A program made the translations under genes and the position numbers. DNA of 64,000 nt from Oenanthe sinensis (lineage: Eukaryota > Streptophyta > Magnoliopsida > Apiales > Apiaceae), in contig CM053796.1 of NCBI GenBank assembly GCA_028671895.1, positions 36,020,860 to 36,084,859 on the forward strand, read 5' to 3'. Of this stretch, positions 32,017 through 41,710 are shown one piece after another. Under the pieces are notes generated by a model, which saw nothing but the letters and a program-made list of their open reading frames with translations, did not search any database and was not told the origin of the DNA. Positions within the stretch are counted from its first letter, which is position 1. Each line of letters opens with the position of its first letter.

Positions 32017-35000
32017 GTTGATAACCAAGTGGGTAATAAGTTTCGTGAGGATGAGGAATCGACTTCTGAACCAAGTCATCATTTTCCGGGTCCAAGTGGA
32101 GAAAAATCCGAGAATTCGAAAAGTCAAGGATCGACAAGTGAACCGATCAATAAACCTTCTTCTGAAGAACCGGGTGAAAGAGTCTATAAACCCAAAGCCC
32201 CTTATCCCCAAAGACTCATTTCATCTAAGCAAACAGACCAATTAGACAAGATTTTGGAAGTCTTTAAGCAAGTCAAGATAAACATTCCTCTCTTAGATGC
32301 CATCCAACAAATTTCTTCTTATGCTAAGTGTCTAAAGGAGTTGTGTACTCATAAGCGCACCAATCATGTCCCGAAGAAAGCCTTTTTGACATCACACGTT
32401 AGTTCGATCCTTTCAAATCAAATTCCCGTGAAATATAAGGACCCCGGTTGTCCTACTATTTCGTGTGTCTTAGGCGATACCTTCATCGATAAAGCTTTGC
32501 TTGACTTAGGAGCTAGTGTGAACCTTCTTCCATTTTCTGTCTATCAAGCCCTAGGTTTAGGAGAACTTCAAAAGACAAATGTTACACTTCAATTAGCGGA
32601 TCGTTCTGTCAAAATTCCTAAGGGAGTTGTTGAAGATGTGTTAATTAAAGTAGGTGACTTTGTCTTTCCTGTTGATTTCGTGGTCTTAGAAACTGAACCG
32701 GTCAAGAACCCTAAGAACCAAATTCCTATCATTTTAGGAAGACCTTTTCTAGCCACTTCTAATGCCTTGATTAATTGCAGGAATGGATTAATGAAACTAA
32801 CATTTGGGGATATGACCATAGACTTAAATATTTTTCATGTTGGAAAACAATCCGATGATTTTGATCAACCGATGGGAATCAATTTAATTGATGAAATAGT
32901 TGATCAAGATCTCATGACTCCTAGTGATGCTTTTGACTTTTGTTTAAAACACTTTGGTCAGGATTGGGATATTTCCAATTACACAAATGAGGTCAACCAA
33001 ATGTTAGAGTCCACCATTTCTACAACTAATCAGGAGATCACACCAAGCCTTATTTTCAAAGCTAGTGAACTCGTTGAGTCAAGCCCGCCAGAATTAGAAC
33101 TCAAACCTCTTCCTAACACTCTTAAATATGCCTTTCTAGGACCTAAAAATTCTCTTCCGGTTATAATTGCCTCTAATTTGACCGAGTCACAAGAGAAAGA
33201 GCTTTTAAGTGTGCTTAGAGAACATAAGGAAGCGATAGGGTGGAGTATCTCAGATATCAAAGGAATTAGTCCGGCTATTGTCCAACATAGGATTCACTTA
33301 GTTGATGATGCTAAGCCTATTAGAGAACCTCAAAGGAGATTGAACCCTGCCATGATGGAAGTTGTTAAGAAAGAAATCCTTAAATGCCTCGATAATGGGA
33401 TAATCTATCCCATTTCTGATAGTTCTTGGGTCAGTCCCGTTCATGTTGTGCCTAAAAAGTCAGGTATTACCATAGTAACCAACGAAAATGATGAGCAAGT
33501 TCCTACTCGTGTTCAGTCAGGTTGGAGAATGTGCATAGATTTTAGGAAGCTCAATGCCGCCACTAGAAAAGACCACTTTCCTTTACCCTTCATGGACCAA
33601 ATGTTAGAAAGGTTAGCGGGTCATTCTTACTATTGCTTTCTAGACGGTTATTCTGGGTATTTCCAAATCCCCATTGCTCCCGAGGACCAAGAAAAGACCA
33701 CGTTCACTTGCCCTTTCGGAACCTTCGCTTATCGTCGATTAGCTTTTGGCCTAACTACTGGCCCTTCTACCTTTCAAAGGTGCATGACTAGCATCTTTTC
33801 TGACATGATAGGAGACTTTTTAGAAGTCTTTATAGATGACTTTTCCATCTTTGGTTCTTCTTTTCATCAGTGTCTACACTATCTCGACTTAGTCTTAAAA
33901 AGGTGTAAGGAAACCGACCTCGTTCTTAATTGGGAAAAATGTCATTTCATGGTTAAGGAAGGAATTGTTCTTGGTCACAAAATTTCTGAAAAGGGAATCG
34001 AAGTTGATAAGGCCAAAGTTGACCTTATTGCTAATCTCCCGCCACCAAAATCTGTCAAAGAAATTCGCTCCTTTTTAGGACATGCCGGTTTCTATCGACG
34101 TTTCATTAAAGATTTTAGTAAGAAAGCTAGACCCTTGACCAACCTTCTTTCTAAGGAGGTCAAATTCGAGTTTACTAGTGAGTGTGTTCAATCTTTTGAC
34201 CAACTTAAGAAAGAATTGACTTCAACCCCGATCATCAAGTCCCCCGATTGGAATCAACCTTTTGAGTTAATGTGTGACGCTTCGGATTATGCGGTAGGGG
34301 CGGTGTTAGGTCAACGAATAGATAAGATACCTCATGTCATTTACTATGCTAGCAAGACCTTAAATGATGCTCAACTTAATTACTCCACAACTGAAAAAGA
34401 GCTCTTAGCAGTAGTCTTTGCCCTTGAGAAGTTTCGGTCGTATCTTATCGGTTCCAAAATCATTGTTTACACCGATCACGCAGTCTTTAGATACCTTTTC
34501 TCCAAAAAAGACTCAAAGGCCCGATTGATTAGATGGGTCTTGTTGCTTCAGGAATTTGACCTAGAAATTAGGGATAAGAAGGGTTCAGAAAATGTTGTTG
34601 CCGATCATCTCTCTCGATTAGTAGTGGATTCCACTATCGACTTACCCTTAAATGAATCTTTTCCCGATGAACACCTTCTTTCAATCTCTAGTCCTCCTTG
34701 GTTCGCCGATATTGTCAATTACCTTGCCACCGGTGAAATTCCTTCCAATTGGTCTAAGCAAGATAAATCAAAATTTTTCTCTCAAGTCAAACACTTCTTT
34801 TGGGATGACCCTTATCTTTTTAAACATTGCCCAGACCAAATCATTAGGAGATGTATTCCAAACCATGAGGTTAGGAGCGTACTGTCCTTTTGTCATGACC
34901 AAGCTTGTGGAGGTCATTTTAGTGCTAAGAAAACAGCCGCGAAGATACTTCAGTGTGGTTTTTATTGGCCTAGTTTGTTTAAGGATGCCGCCGAATTCTG

Positions 35001-35982
35001 TTCCGCTTGTAGTAGGTGTCAACATTTAGGAAAGATCACTAGAAGAAACATGATGCCAATGAGTCCAATCCTTGTCATTGAGATTTTTGATGTTTGGGGA
35101 ATAGATTTTATGGGGCCCTTTCCTAATTCATTTTGTAATCTCTACATTCTCTTAGCGGTTGATTACGTGTCTAAGTGGGTCGAAGCCATACCAACTAAGA
35201 CTAATGATAACAAGGTCGTCCTTAAATTCTTAAAAGAGAATATCTTTTCTCGATTTGGCACACCTAGAGCTATCATTAGTGACCGAGGCAAGCACTTTAA
35301 AAATCATCAATTTGAATCTCTCTTGAAAAAGTATTCCATCACGCATAAATTGGCCACCCCTTATCATCCTCAGACTAGAGGTCAAGTTGAAGTCTCTAAT
35401 AGGCAAATCAAACAAATTTTAGAAAAGACTGTCAACTCGAATATGAAAGATTGGTCCATTAAGTTGATAGATGCATTATGGGCCTATCGGACTGCTTTCA
35501 AGACGATCTTGGGTATGTCTCCCTACAGACTAGTGTTTGGTAAAGCGTGTCATCTCCCTGTTGAACTTGAACATAGGGCCATGTGGGCCATTAGAGAGTT
35601 AAACTTTGATTTATCCACTGCTGGTAGTCATCGAAAGTTGCAATTGTCTGAGTTAGAGGAAATGAGGAATGATGCCTATGAAAATGCTAAAATCTATAAA
35701 GAAAGAACTAAAGTGTTTCATGATAAATCCATCTTGAGAAAATCATTTTCTCCCGGTCAAAAAGTTCTTTTATATAATTCTAGGCTGCATCTCTTTCCTG
35801 GAAAGTTGAGATCTAGGTGGGAAGGACCATACATTGTTAAAACAGTTTTCCCTCACGGTGCTATTGAAATTGAAAATCCTAATAATGGTGACATATTTAA
35901 AGTTAATGGACAAAGGCTCAAACCATTTTTAGAATTGCCAATTGATCTCGAGGAAGAGGTCATCCACCTTGTCGATCTTTGA
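32017..35982 (+). CDS. pol of the Athila-like retrotransposon (protease, RT, RNase H, integrase)
   Basis: 1,321 codons open from just after the gag stop to TGA at 35,980-35,982, in the same frame as gag and without an early ATG, so it was made to be translated as a gag-pol fusion. In order: aspartic protease with DLGASVNLLPF; reverse transcriptase with WRMCIDFRKLN, FLDGYSGYFQI and the catalytic FIDDFSIF; RNase H with CDASDYAVGAVLGQ, TEKELLAVVFALEKFR and YTDHAVFRYL; integrase with an HHCC zinc domain (CSACSRCQHLGK), GIDFMGPFP, SDRGKHF and GQVEVSNRQIK carrying the D, D and E. No chromodomain. All catalytic residues look intact; the upstream TAA is the only visible defect. Confidence 0.93.
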   Translation, partial: VDNQVGNKFREDEESTSEPSHHFPGPSGEKSENSKSQGSTSEPINKPSSEEPGERVYKPKAPYPQRLISSKQTDQLDKILEVFKQVKINIPLLDAIQQISSYAKCLKELCTHKRTNHVPKKAFLTSHVSSILSNQIPVKYKDPGCPTISCVLGDTFIDKALLDLGASVNLLPFSVYQALGLGELQKTNVTLQLADRSVKIPKGVVEDVLIKVGDFVFPVDFVVLETEPVKNPKNQIPIILGRPFLATSNALINCRNGLMKLTFGDMTIDLNIFHVGKQSDDFDQPMGINLIDEIVDQDLMTPSDAFDFCLKHFGQDWDISNYTNEVNQMLESTISTTNQEITPSLIFKASELVESSPPELELKPLPNTLKYAFLGPKNSLPVIIASNLTESQEKELLSVLREHKEAIGWSISDIKGISPAIVQHRIHLVDDAKPIREPQRRLNPAMMEVVKKEILKCLDNGIIYPISDSSWVSPVHVVPKKSGITIVTNENDEQVPTRVQSGWRMCIDFRKLNAATRKDHFPLPFMDQMLERLAGHSYYCFLDGYSGYFQIPIAPEDQEKTTFTCPFGTFAYRRLAFGLTTGPSTFQRCMTSIFSDMIGDFLEVFIDDFSIFGSSFHQCLHYLDLVLKRCKETDLVLNWEKCHFMVKEGIVLGHKISEKGIEVDKAKVDLIANLPPPKSVKEIRSFLGHAGFYRRFIKDFSKKARPLTNLLSKEVKFEFTSECVQSFDQLKKELTSTPIIKSPDWNQPFELMCDASDYAVGAVLGQRIDKIPHVIYYASKTLNDAQLNYSTTEKELLAVVFALEKFRSYLIGSKIIVYTDHAVFRYLFSKKDSKARLIRWVLLLQEFDLEIRDKKGSENVVADHLSRLVVDSTIDLPLNESFPDEHLLSISSPPWFADIVNYLATGEIPSNWSKQDKSKFFSQVKHFFWDDPYLFKHCPDQIIRRCIPNHEVRSVLSFCHDQACGGHFSAKKTAAKILQCGFYWPSLFKDAAEFCSACSRCQHLGKITRRNMMPMSPILVIEIFDVWGIDFMGPFPNSFCNLYILLAVDYVSKWVEAIPTKTNDNKVVLKFLKENIFSRFGTPRAIISDRGKHFKNHQFESLLKKYSITHKLATPYHPQTRGQVEVSNRQIKQILEKTVNSNMKDWSIKLIDALWAYRTAFKTILGMSPYRLVFGKACHLPVELEHRAMWAIRELNFDLSTAGSHRKLQLSELEEMRNDAYENAKIYKERTKVFHDKSILRKSFSPGQKVLLYNSRLHLFPGKLRSRWEGPYIVKTVFPHGAIEIENPNNGDIFKVNGQRLKPFLELPIDLEEEVIHLVDL

Positions 35983-37323
35983 ATAAAGTAAGTTTTCAGA
36001 ATAAACTAGTTTTGCTTCTCGGTCATCCCATGTCAGGTATTATCTCTTCATGTTATTTTATCATATATCTCTCATTTGCATACATTGGGGACAATGCATG
36101 ATTTAGGTATGGGGGAGGGTGCTAGTAATGTTAAAATTAAAAAGAAAATTAAAAAAATAGAAAATTAAAAATCCAAAAAAAATAGAAAATTAAAAATCCA
36201 AAAATAGAAATGTTTACGTTGAGTTGTCCTGTCCTATATTTGAACTTTAGGACTAGTTGGTGTTAGCATTTGTTTTCAAAAATTATATATATAATGCCTT
36301 TTAGATAATTTGAACTTAGTCGAGTAAGGTTTTCTTTATGAAACTTGTGTCGAACGATTTTTACACCAAATTTCAAGACGGCACATATGCACAAGACCTT
36401 TGTTGGAAAGATTGTATAGGGATGTTATTCGATACCTGAGAGAGAACCCACATGTTAGAACAATGTCGAATCAAATTTTTGCGAAAAATAAATATATAGC
36501 CAAAAAAAAAAGAAGAAGATGAAAATGAAAAAAAAAAAAAAAGAAGAAAAAAAAGAAAAAGAAAGAATAAACTACTTCAATACCCAATATTCCTCAAAAT
36601 AAATAGATGAGATGATGGGCACAAGTAGAATTGACTAGTCTTGTTTTGTGGCATTTGTTACTCGAGTAATTAAGTCCGTTGGGGTATTTTAAAACCTAGT
36701 GCCCTAAGACCAACTGGTTTGGGAGTCACTGACCCAAAGCTCGTTACATGGGTAACATAGAAAGCCTAAGAAAACAGACACTATACAGTCGATTAAAAAA
36801 AAGAAAAAGAAAAAAAAGGGGTTATATATATGAATTTGTGATATTTGGCTAGATACTTGTTTTAATAGAGATTGGGTCAGTTCAATATTGGTTGAAAAAG
36901 AGAAAATATTCGTATGCAGTTCATCTATCAGAGGCCTTAAATTCACTACACACCTTGAGATTTTTTGTAAACATTTAGATTCGATACCAGTAGATTGAAG
37001 TTACCTACAATTCGACTATTATTAGAAAAGTCTACTAAGGCATGTATTTTCCCTATAAAATCTTTTTGTTTACACCATTGAAAACTAGAGTGAAAATTGA
37101 GTCGGGACAATTACAGGAATTATTTCACAGATTTTATGGGTATATCTTCTGTAAACCCTTAGGAGATAACACTCCTCTTGTAGAGATCGTCTATGAGTTT
37201 AACGGGTTGGTAAACCTAAAATTACCCGTCACGCCTACGAAAAGGAGCCTAGAACTTTTCTTAGTTTGCTTTTTAACTGTTGATTTTACTCGAGGACGAG
37301 CAAAAGATAGGTATGAGGGCATT
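35983..37323 (+). other. 3' non-coding part of the Athila-like element
   Basis: No envelope-like ORF; the longest open frame here has no transmembrane or known domain. A conserved-looking ATTGGGGACAATGCATG..GGTATGGGGGAGGG block lies at 36,085-36,120, and a long purine tract (A with some G) at about 36,505-36,567. CTCGAGGACGAGCAAAAG at 37,289-37,306 is a motif I know from the 3' parts of related plant elements. The plus-strand primer should be the purine-rich GGTATGAGGGCAT just before the LTR. Confidence 0.6.
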
Positions 37324-38849
37324 TGATTAGTGCATAATTTTACATATTTTAATGCCTATTTTATTGCTCGCTTTCGTATTTTTATTAGTTAATTTATTGC
37401 ATTTTCCTTATTTTGCAGATAAGTAAATTAAATAATTAAAGGAGAAGAAATGGGTTAGAAAGGGCAAAAAAGGGAAGAAAAGGAAGCCAACAAAGTAAAG
37501 AGGAGAAAAAGACAAAAGAGCAAGTTGGTGGATGAAATCAAAAATCAATGGTGTAGATTTTACCAACAAACACCTCATTTGAATGGTGGGGATTGACCCA
37601 ACACCACCCAAAACCCTAGTCCTAGCCTATAAATACATCTCATTCTCTCATTGTAATCATCTCTAGTTTTTACCCTAATTTTAGTAGTAGCCTCTCTTTT
37701 AATTTTCTAGATCTAGTTTTTAGCTCTCTCAAATATTGTAAACACTTTTCATATTAATGCAAGTCTTTATTTTCTTTTATGCTAGTCTTCATCTTATCTT
37801 CTTTAAGTCTTAATTTATTTTTATGTTAGTCTTCATCTTATCTTCTTTAAGTTTATGGCTATGATATCTTTCTAAGTACCACAAGTTGTATACTTGGGAA
37901 ATGAAAGGAGCCTTTTAGATTAATATTCTAGATCTAGTTTACTTATCTCTCTACTTTACTCCTTAGTTTTATTGTTTATTATCTTGTCATGAGCCCCTTT
38001 AAATCTCTATTTTAAATGTGGGTTCAATGATTTAGATCTCTAAATTTATTATTATTAGTTTTTTTTTTATTCTAGATTGTAGAACTAGTTTTGGTTGTTG
38101 GGTTTGATATTTACTTGTAGTTGTTTAAATATTTTAGATATAGATCTAGTTGTTGGTAGTGTTAAAACTTAGCTCTTTAAATTTTAGATCTACTTTTATA
38201 TTTTACTTGTCTCATTCACCTTTATGGCTATGACCCATTTCAATTTCATCAAGTAAAAAAGTAAAGTACTTGAGAATTGAAAGGAGCCTATTTAGTTTAA
38301 TGTTCTTGGATCTACTTTTCTTTTTATGTTGTAGTTGAACCCCTTTTAAATCTCCATTTTATTAGTGAGTTTGACATTTTAGAGCTAAATTTATTTCTTG
38401 TTGGGTGTTAGAATTTAGATCTACTTTTTAGTTGTTAGATTTGTTAAAATAGCTTTAATGGTTTGATATTTTAGATGTAGTTTTGCTTTTGAGTTGTATT
38501 GAATTTTAGATCTAATTTTAGTAGTATTAATTATGGTCTTTAGTTTGTAGATCTAGATTTAAAAGCACTAGTCTTCCTTTGTCCATTTTTTTTATTTGTC
38601 AAGTATTTTAATTAATTTTTAAAGTTTAGTTAGTTTCGTTACTTGAATTTTTAATTAGCTTATTATCATTCCTTTTTTTTGTTGTCCTTGGTTAATAACT
38701 CATCTCAAAATTAATCGGTCTAATTCGCCTAAATTGAAAATTAAAGTTTTTGTAAAAATAATTTTAGTCCTTGCGGAACGAATCTTTAAATTATTAAAAC
38801 GATGTGAATTGTGCACTTGCAATTTAAAATGTATATTTTTAGCACATCA
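37324..38849 (+). repeat. 3' LTR of the Athila-like element
   Basis: Nearly identical to the 5' LTR: three transitions plus a short difference in each of two T tracts. TATA box copy at 37,627-37,636. Followed directly by the TSD GTATG. Confidence 0.95.
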
Positions 38850-38854
38850 GTATG

Positions 38855-39117
38855 AGATGCTAATTATTGGAGTAAAATGTTATCACATTTGATGTGAACG
38901 AAAGAGAATATAAAATATTATTATTTATAGTGAGTTGACAATTTTTGACACTCCTTGATGTTGCCTCTGTTGGGGATCATTTGAGCATTTTGTATGAGAT
39001 GCTAATTATTGGAGTAAAATGTTGTCACATTTGATGTGGAAGAAAGAGAATATAAAATATTATTATTTATAGTGAGTTGACAATTTTTGACACTCCTTGA
39101 GGGTGCCTCTGTTGGAG
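38855..39117. repeat. Tandem repeat of a MITE tail (about 131-145 bp unit)
   Basis: Two copies of GAGATGCTAATTATTGGAG ... TGACACTCCTTGA..GTGCCTCTGTTGG. The unit also contains GGGGATCATTTGAGCATTTT, the start of which is found left of the Athila element at 28,061-28,080. So the retrotransposon sits inside copy 1. Read on the minus strand the end is GAACATCTCCAACAGAGGCA, resembling the GAGCATCTCCAACAG ends of plant Harbinger-type MITEs. Confidence 0.75.
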
Positions 39118-39370
39118 ATGTTCATAGAGAAGTTGGAAGTGCTGCTGCCTGCTGGTAATGGAATGGTATACATAATCTTCGTTCAGTTCAATCCGATAAA
39201 GCTCTTGAAATCTGATACATTTAAAGATGGAGATGCCAAAGAACAGGATAATTACATTGTTTACAGACTTGCCCAATTCGGTCTTGATATTGATCCCATT
39301 TTTGTGTCTTTACTGTTAAAGTTGTGGTTTCGCAAAGTGCGTATACCTTACATAGAATAGCGTCTTGTTA
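39118..39370. other. Unassigned stretch with open frames on both strands
   Basis: About 250 bp of near-even composition between the MITE tails and the palindromic element. A plus-strand frame (39,097-39,360) and a minus-strand frame (39,067-39,276) are open, but neither has a recognisable domain. It could be captured gene sequence. Confidence 0.3.
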
Positions 39371-40330
39371 GACAATAATGAGATAAAGCCCAATATGACA
39401 CTATTTTTAACTCAAATGTCCAAAATGACATTATTTGGAGAGATGACCCAAAATGGCACACAGATACCTTACATAGAATAGCGTCTTGTTATTATTGTCA
39501 TACACGGTACATTTTATGGGTTTTTTTAGCCCTACACGCTACATCGTGTTTAGGTTTAGGTTTTTTAGCCTTACATATATCGTATAACGTTTAGGGTTTT
39601 TTCTAGCCCTACACGCTCCATCGTGTAGCGTTTACAATTTGACTTTTTTTTCATTTTACTAATAATAAAATAATAATAATAACATAACTCCAAAACCAAA
39701 CACACCTAATTTAACCGTTTTTAATATTTTAGGGTTCATCAATTCCTTAATTGAGTTTTACAAATATTAAACTTAAATTAAAAGTATTTGAATTTATAAG
39801 AATGTAATATAATATTCAACGATTTAAGGTTTAGGGCCATTAAAGTTAGGACCCTAATTTAACCATTTTTAATATTTCAGGGTTCATTAATTCTCTAATT
39901 GGGTTTAAGTTTTAGAAATATTAAGCTTAAATATTTTTTAAATTCAACATTAACTAACATTTTTATAAAAAGTTTCAAAAATTATAATTTTATAAAACAA
40001 ATAAAATTAATGGAAAAAAAGTTTAAAGAATTTATATTTTTCAAAAAACCAATAATATTTAATATATAAAGTTAAAAAAACCCTAAACGATGCACGATAT
40101 AGCGTGTATGGCTAAAAAACCCTAAACATAAACGCTACATGATGTAGCGTGTAGGGCTAAAAAATGCTAAACGCTACGTGATGTAGTGTGTAGGGTTAAA
40201 AAAATCGTCTAGCGTTTCTGAAAAAAAACCCCTAAACGTTACACGATGTAGCGTGTAGGGCTAAAAAACCCTAAACCTAAACGCTACACGATATAGCGTG
40301 CATGGCTAAAAAATGCTAAACGCTACCCAT
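39371..40330. mobile_element. Inverted-repeat element with palindromic telomere-like units, left part
   Basis: Left arm (39,500-39,640) holds GCCCTACACGCTACATCGTG and related units; the right arm (40,080-40,330, resuming at 50,143) holds the reverse complement, e.g. CGCTACACGATGTAGCGTG followed by TAGGGCTAAAAAACCCTAAA. Each unit contains a palindrome (CGCTACA-CGA-TGTAGCG) and a CCCTAAA-like block. Outer sequences GACCCAAAATGGCACA (left) and TGTGCCATTTTGGGC (right, near 50,219) are inverted repeats. The centre is AT-rich, with CCTAATTTAACC..TTTTTAATATTT repeated twice about 145 bp apart. It looks like a fold-back or MULE-like non-autonomous transposon. Ends and TSD are not defined. Confidence 0.6.
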
Positions 40331-41699
40331 TGTTGGGTCCCGGAAGTATCGTAGAAGGGGGGTTGAATGCGATACTGACAACAATTTAAAATTCTTTTCA
40401 GAATTTGCGGAATTAAATTATTGCTATAGCTGAGGGTTAGAGTATTTGTAGTGTTTGGGAGGCTGACTTACTAGCTTTCTATTTTTATGATATAACATTT
40501 AAGATATAGAAATTAGCAAGTAAGTAAACAAGATTCAAGTTAAATATGTATATTAAACTTGAATGGGTGTTACAACATCTGGTAGAATAAACTTTAATTC
40601 CTAGAATAAATTTGACATGAATTGTTCTATTTTAGGAATTAAAATCAAACCAGCACAGAAAGTCTGTGAATATTACAATGCAGACAAATTCTGAATTTGA
40701 ACTGATTTTTCTATTCAAGGAAGTATGAAGAAGTGAAGCCTTCATCTCATATTTATAGAGAATGGAAATGGCTGGTATGACCTTTATGACTATGACTTAA
40801 TTTCAAGAAAATAACCCTTGTATGACTTAATAAATCGCTGGGCATGACATATTCTGGTCGGTATGACTTACTGAAGCTCGGTATGACTTTCAGAAATTCG
40901 GTATGACTTATTTTATTAATTAAAAAAATCGGTATGACTTTTTTAATTAAATAAAAAATCAATCCACTTGCTCCAGCATGACCTTTTAACTTGAATAGCT
41001 CGGTATGACTTATTAAATCTCTGCTCGGTATGGCTTTTAACAGCAGCTCGGTATGACATATTCATCAGCTTGGTCGGTATGACTTTTCAACAGAACAGCT
41101 CGGTATGACTTTTTCTTCAGATTCTCGGTATGACTTATTTAACAAGCTCGGTATGACTTCTCTGTTTGCATTCGGTATGACTTATTTTAAACAGAATTTC
41201 GGTATGACTTTTAATAAATTCTTTTAGACTTTATTAAAAGTCATACCAAGCCATATCTTTTATAATAAATTAATTCCACTTAATTTAATTAGATAATTTA
41301 TAAATTAAATTGAATTCAGCTTGAATTAATTTAATTAGATAAATTAAATAATTAATTAATATTTGATAGTAGAATTAAAATACTATCTCGACTTGTATAA
41401 CCTTTTTGTTAGCTCCGAAATCTTTCTGCCTTTGTTCTGTCTTCTGTCTAACCACTTGAACTTTTTGATGACGAATCTTCACTGACATTGTTGACACCCT
41501 GTGCACTGGTCTGGTTCACGGATGACTAACTACAATGTTGATTCTCATTTCTGCTGTAGTGGTTTTTGTGTCTTGTCATGTCCTGTCTTGGCTTCTTTTG
41601 TTCTTCCTCTATATTCAACATTTATTATTTACTTCGCTTTCTTATCTGAGTTGAGTTGTCATCTACTTATTATAAATATGACTAGTAATATGACTTTCA
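40331..41699 (-). repeat. 3' LTR of the copia-type element (left copy)
   Basis: On the minus strand it begins TGAAAGTCATATTACTAG and ends GGGACCCAACA. It contains the TATA copy at 40,748-40,758 and the motif array at 40,858-41,211. Confidence 0.93.
40858..41211 (-). repeat. Array of 13 TCGGTATGACTT motifs in U3
   Basis: On the plus strand TCGGTATG[AG]C[TA]T starts at 40858, 40878, 40898, 40929, 41000, 41025, 41048, 41073, 41100, 41125, 41148, 41172 and 41199, mostly 20-27 bases apart. Degenerate copies (GGTATGACC, GCATGACAT) occur at 40,774-40,850 and 40,976, and one inverted copy (AAAGTCATACCAAG) at about 41,237. The spacers differ in sequence, so the motif rather than a whole unit has been kept. 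Read with the element, AAGTCATACCGA copies lie just upstream of the TATA box, where an enhancer is expected. Confidence 0.85.
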
Positions 41700-41710
41700 A
41701 TCTCCCCCTA
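41700..41710 (-). promoter_or_regulatory. Polypurine tract of the copia-type element
   Basis: On the minus strand TAGGGGGAGAT directly precedes the left LTR, the position and composition of a plus-strand primer. It confirms the minus orientation. Confidence 0.85.

Larger units (their letters stand above)
28086..38849 (+). mobile_element. Athila-like Ty3/gypsy LTR retrotransposon, full length
   Basis: 10,764 bp bounded by the perfect 5-bp duplication GTATG (28,081-28,085 and 38,850-38,854). LTRs of 1,529 and 1,526 bp begin TGATTAG and end CACATCA. Order: 5' LTR, tRNA-Asp primer site, leader, gag, protease-RT-RNase H-integrase, a 1.3-kb 3' non-coding part, 3' LTR. The tRNA-Asp primer site, long LTRs and DLGAS protease point to the Athila lineage. 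The envelope-like ORF some Athila members carry is absent. By eye the LTRs differ by three transitions and two tract-length changes, so the insertion is very recent. One in-frame TAA between gag and pol may make this copy defective. Confidence 0.95.

Noticed and set aside
34652..35029. 125-codon plus-strand ORF within pol
   Set aside because: An out-of-frame shadow of the integrase-encoding part of pol.
36505..36946. Envelope-like ORF expected in some Athila elements
   Set aside because: The 3' part of the element has no long ORF with a transmembrane segment; the 80-codon minus-strand ORF comes from the A-rich tract.
39097..39360. 87-codon ORF between MITE tails and the palindromic element
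   Set aside because: No recognisable domain and it starts inside a repeat; kept only as an unassigned stretch.
39500..40330. True interstitial telomere tract
   Set aside because: CCCTAAA blocks occur singly, spaced by palindromes and mutated; there is no run of perfect telomere repeats.
40858..41211. CRISPR-like array of short repeats and spacers
   Set aside because: Plant nuclear DNA inside a retrotransposon LTR, with 12-base motifs and short AT-rich spacers; no relation to CRISPR.
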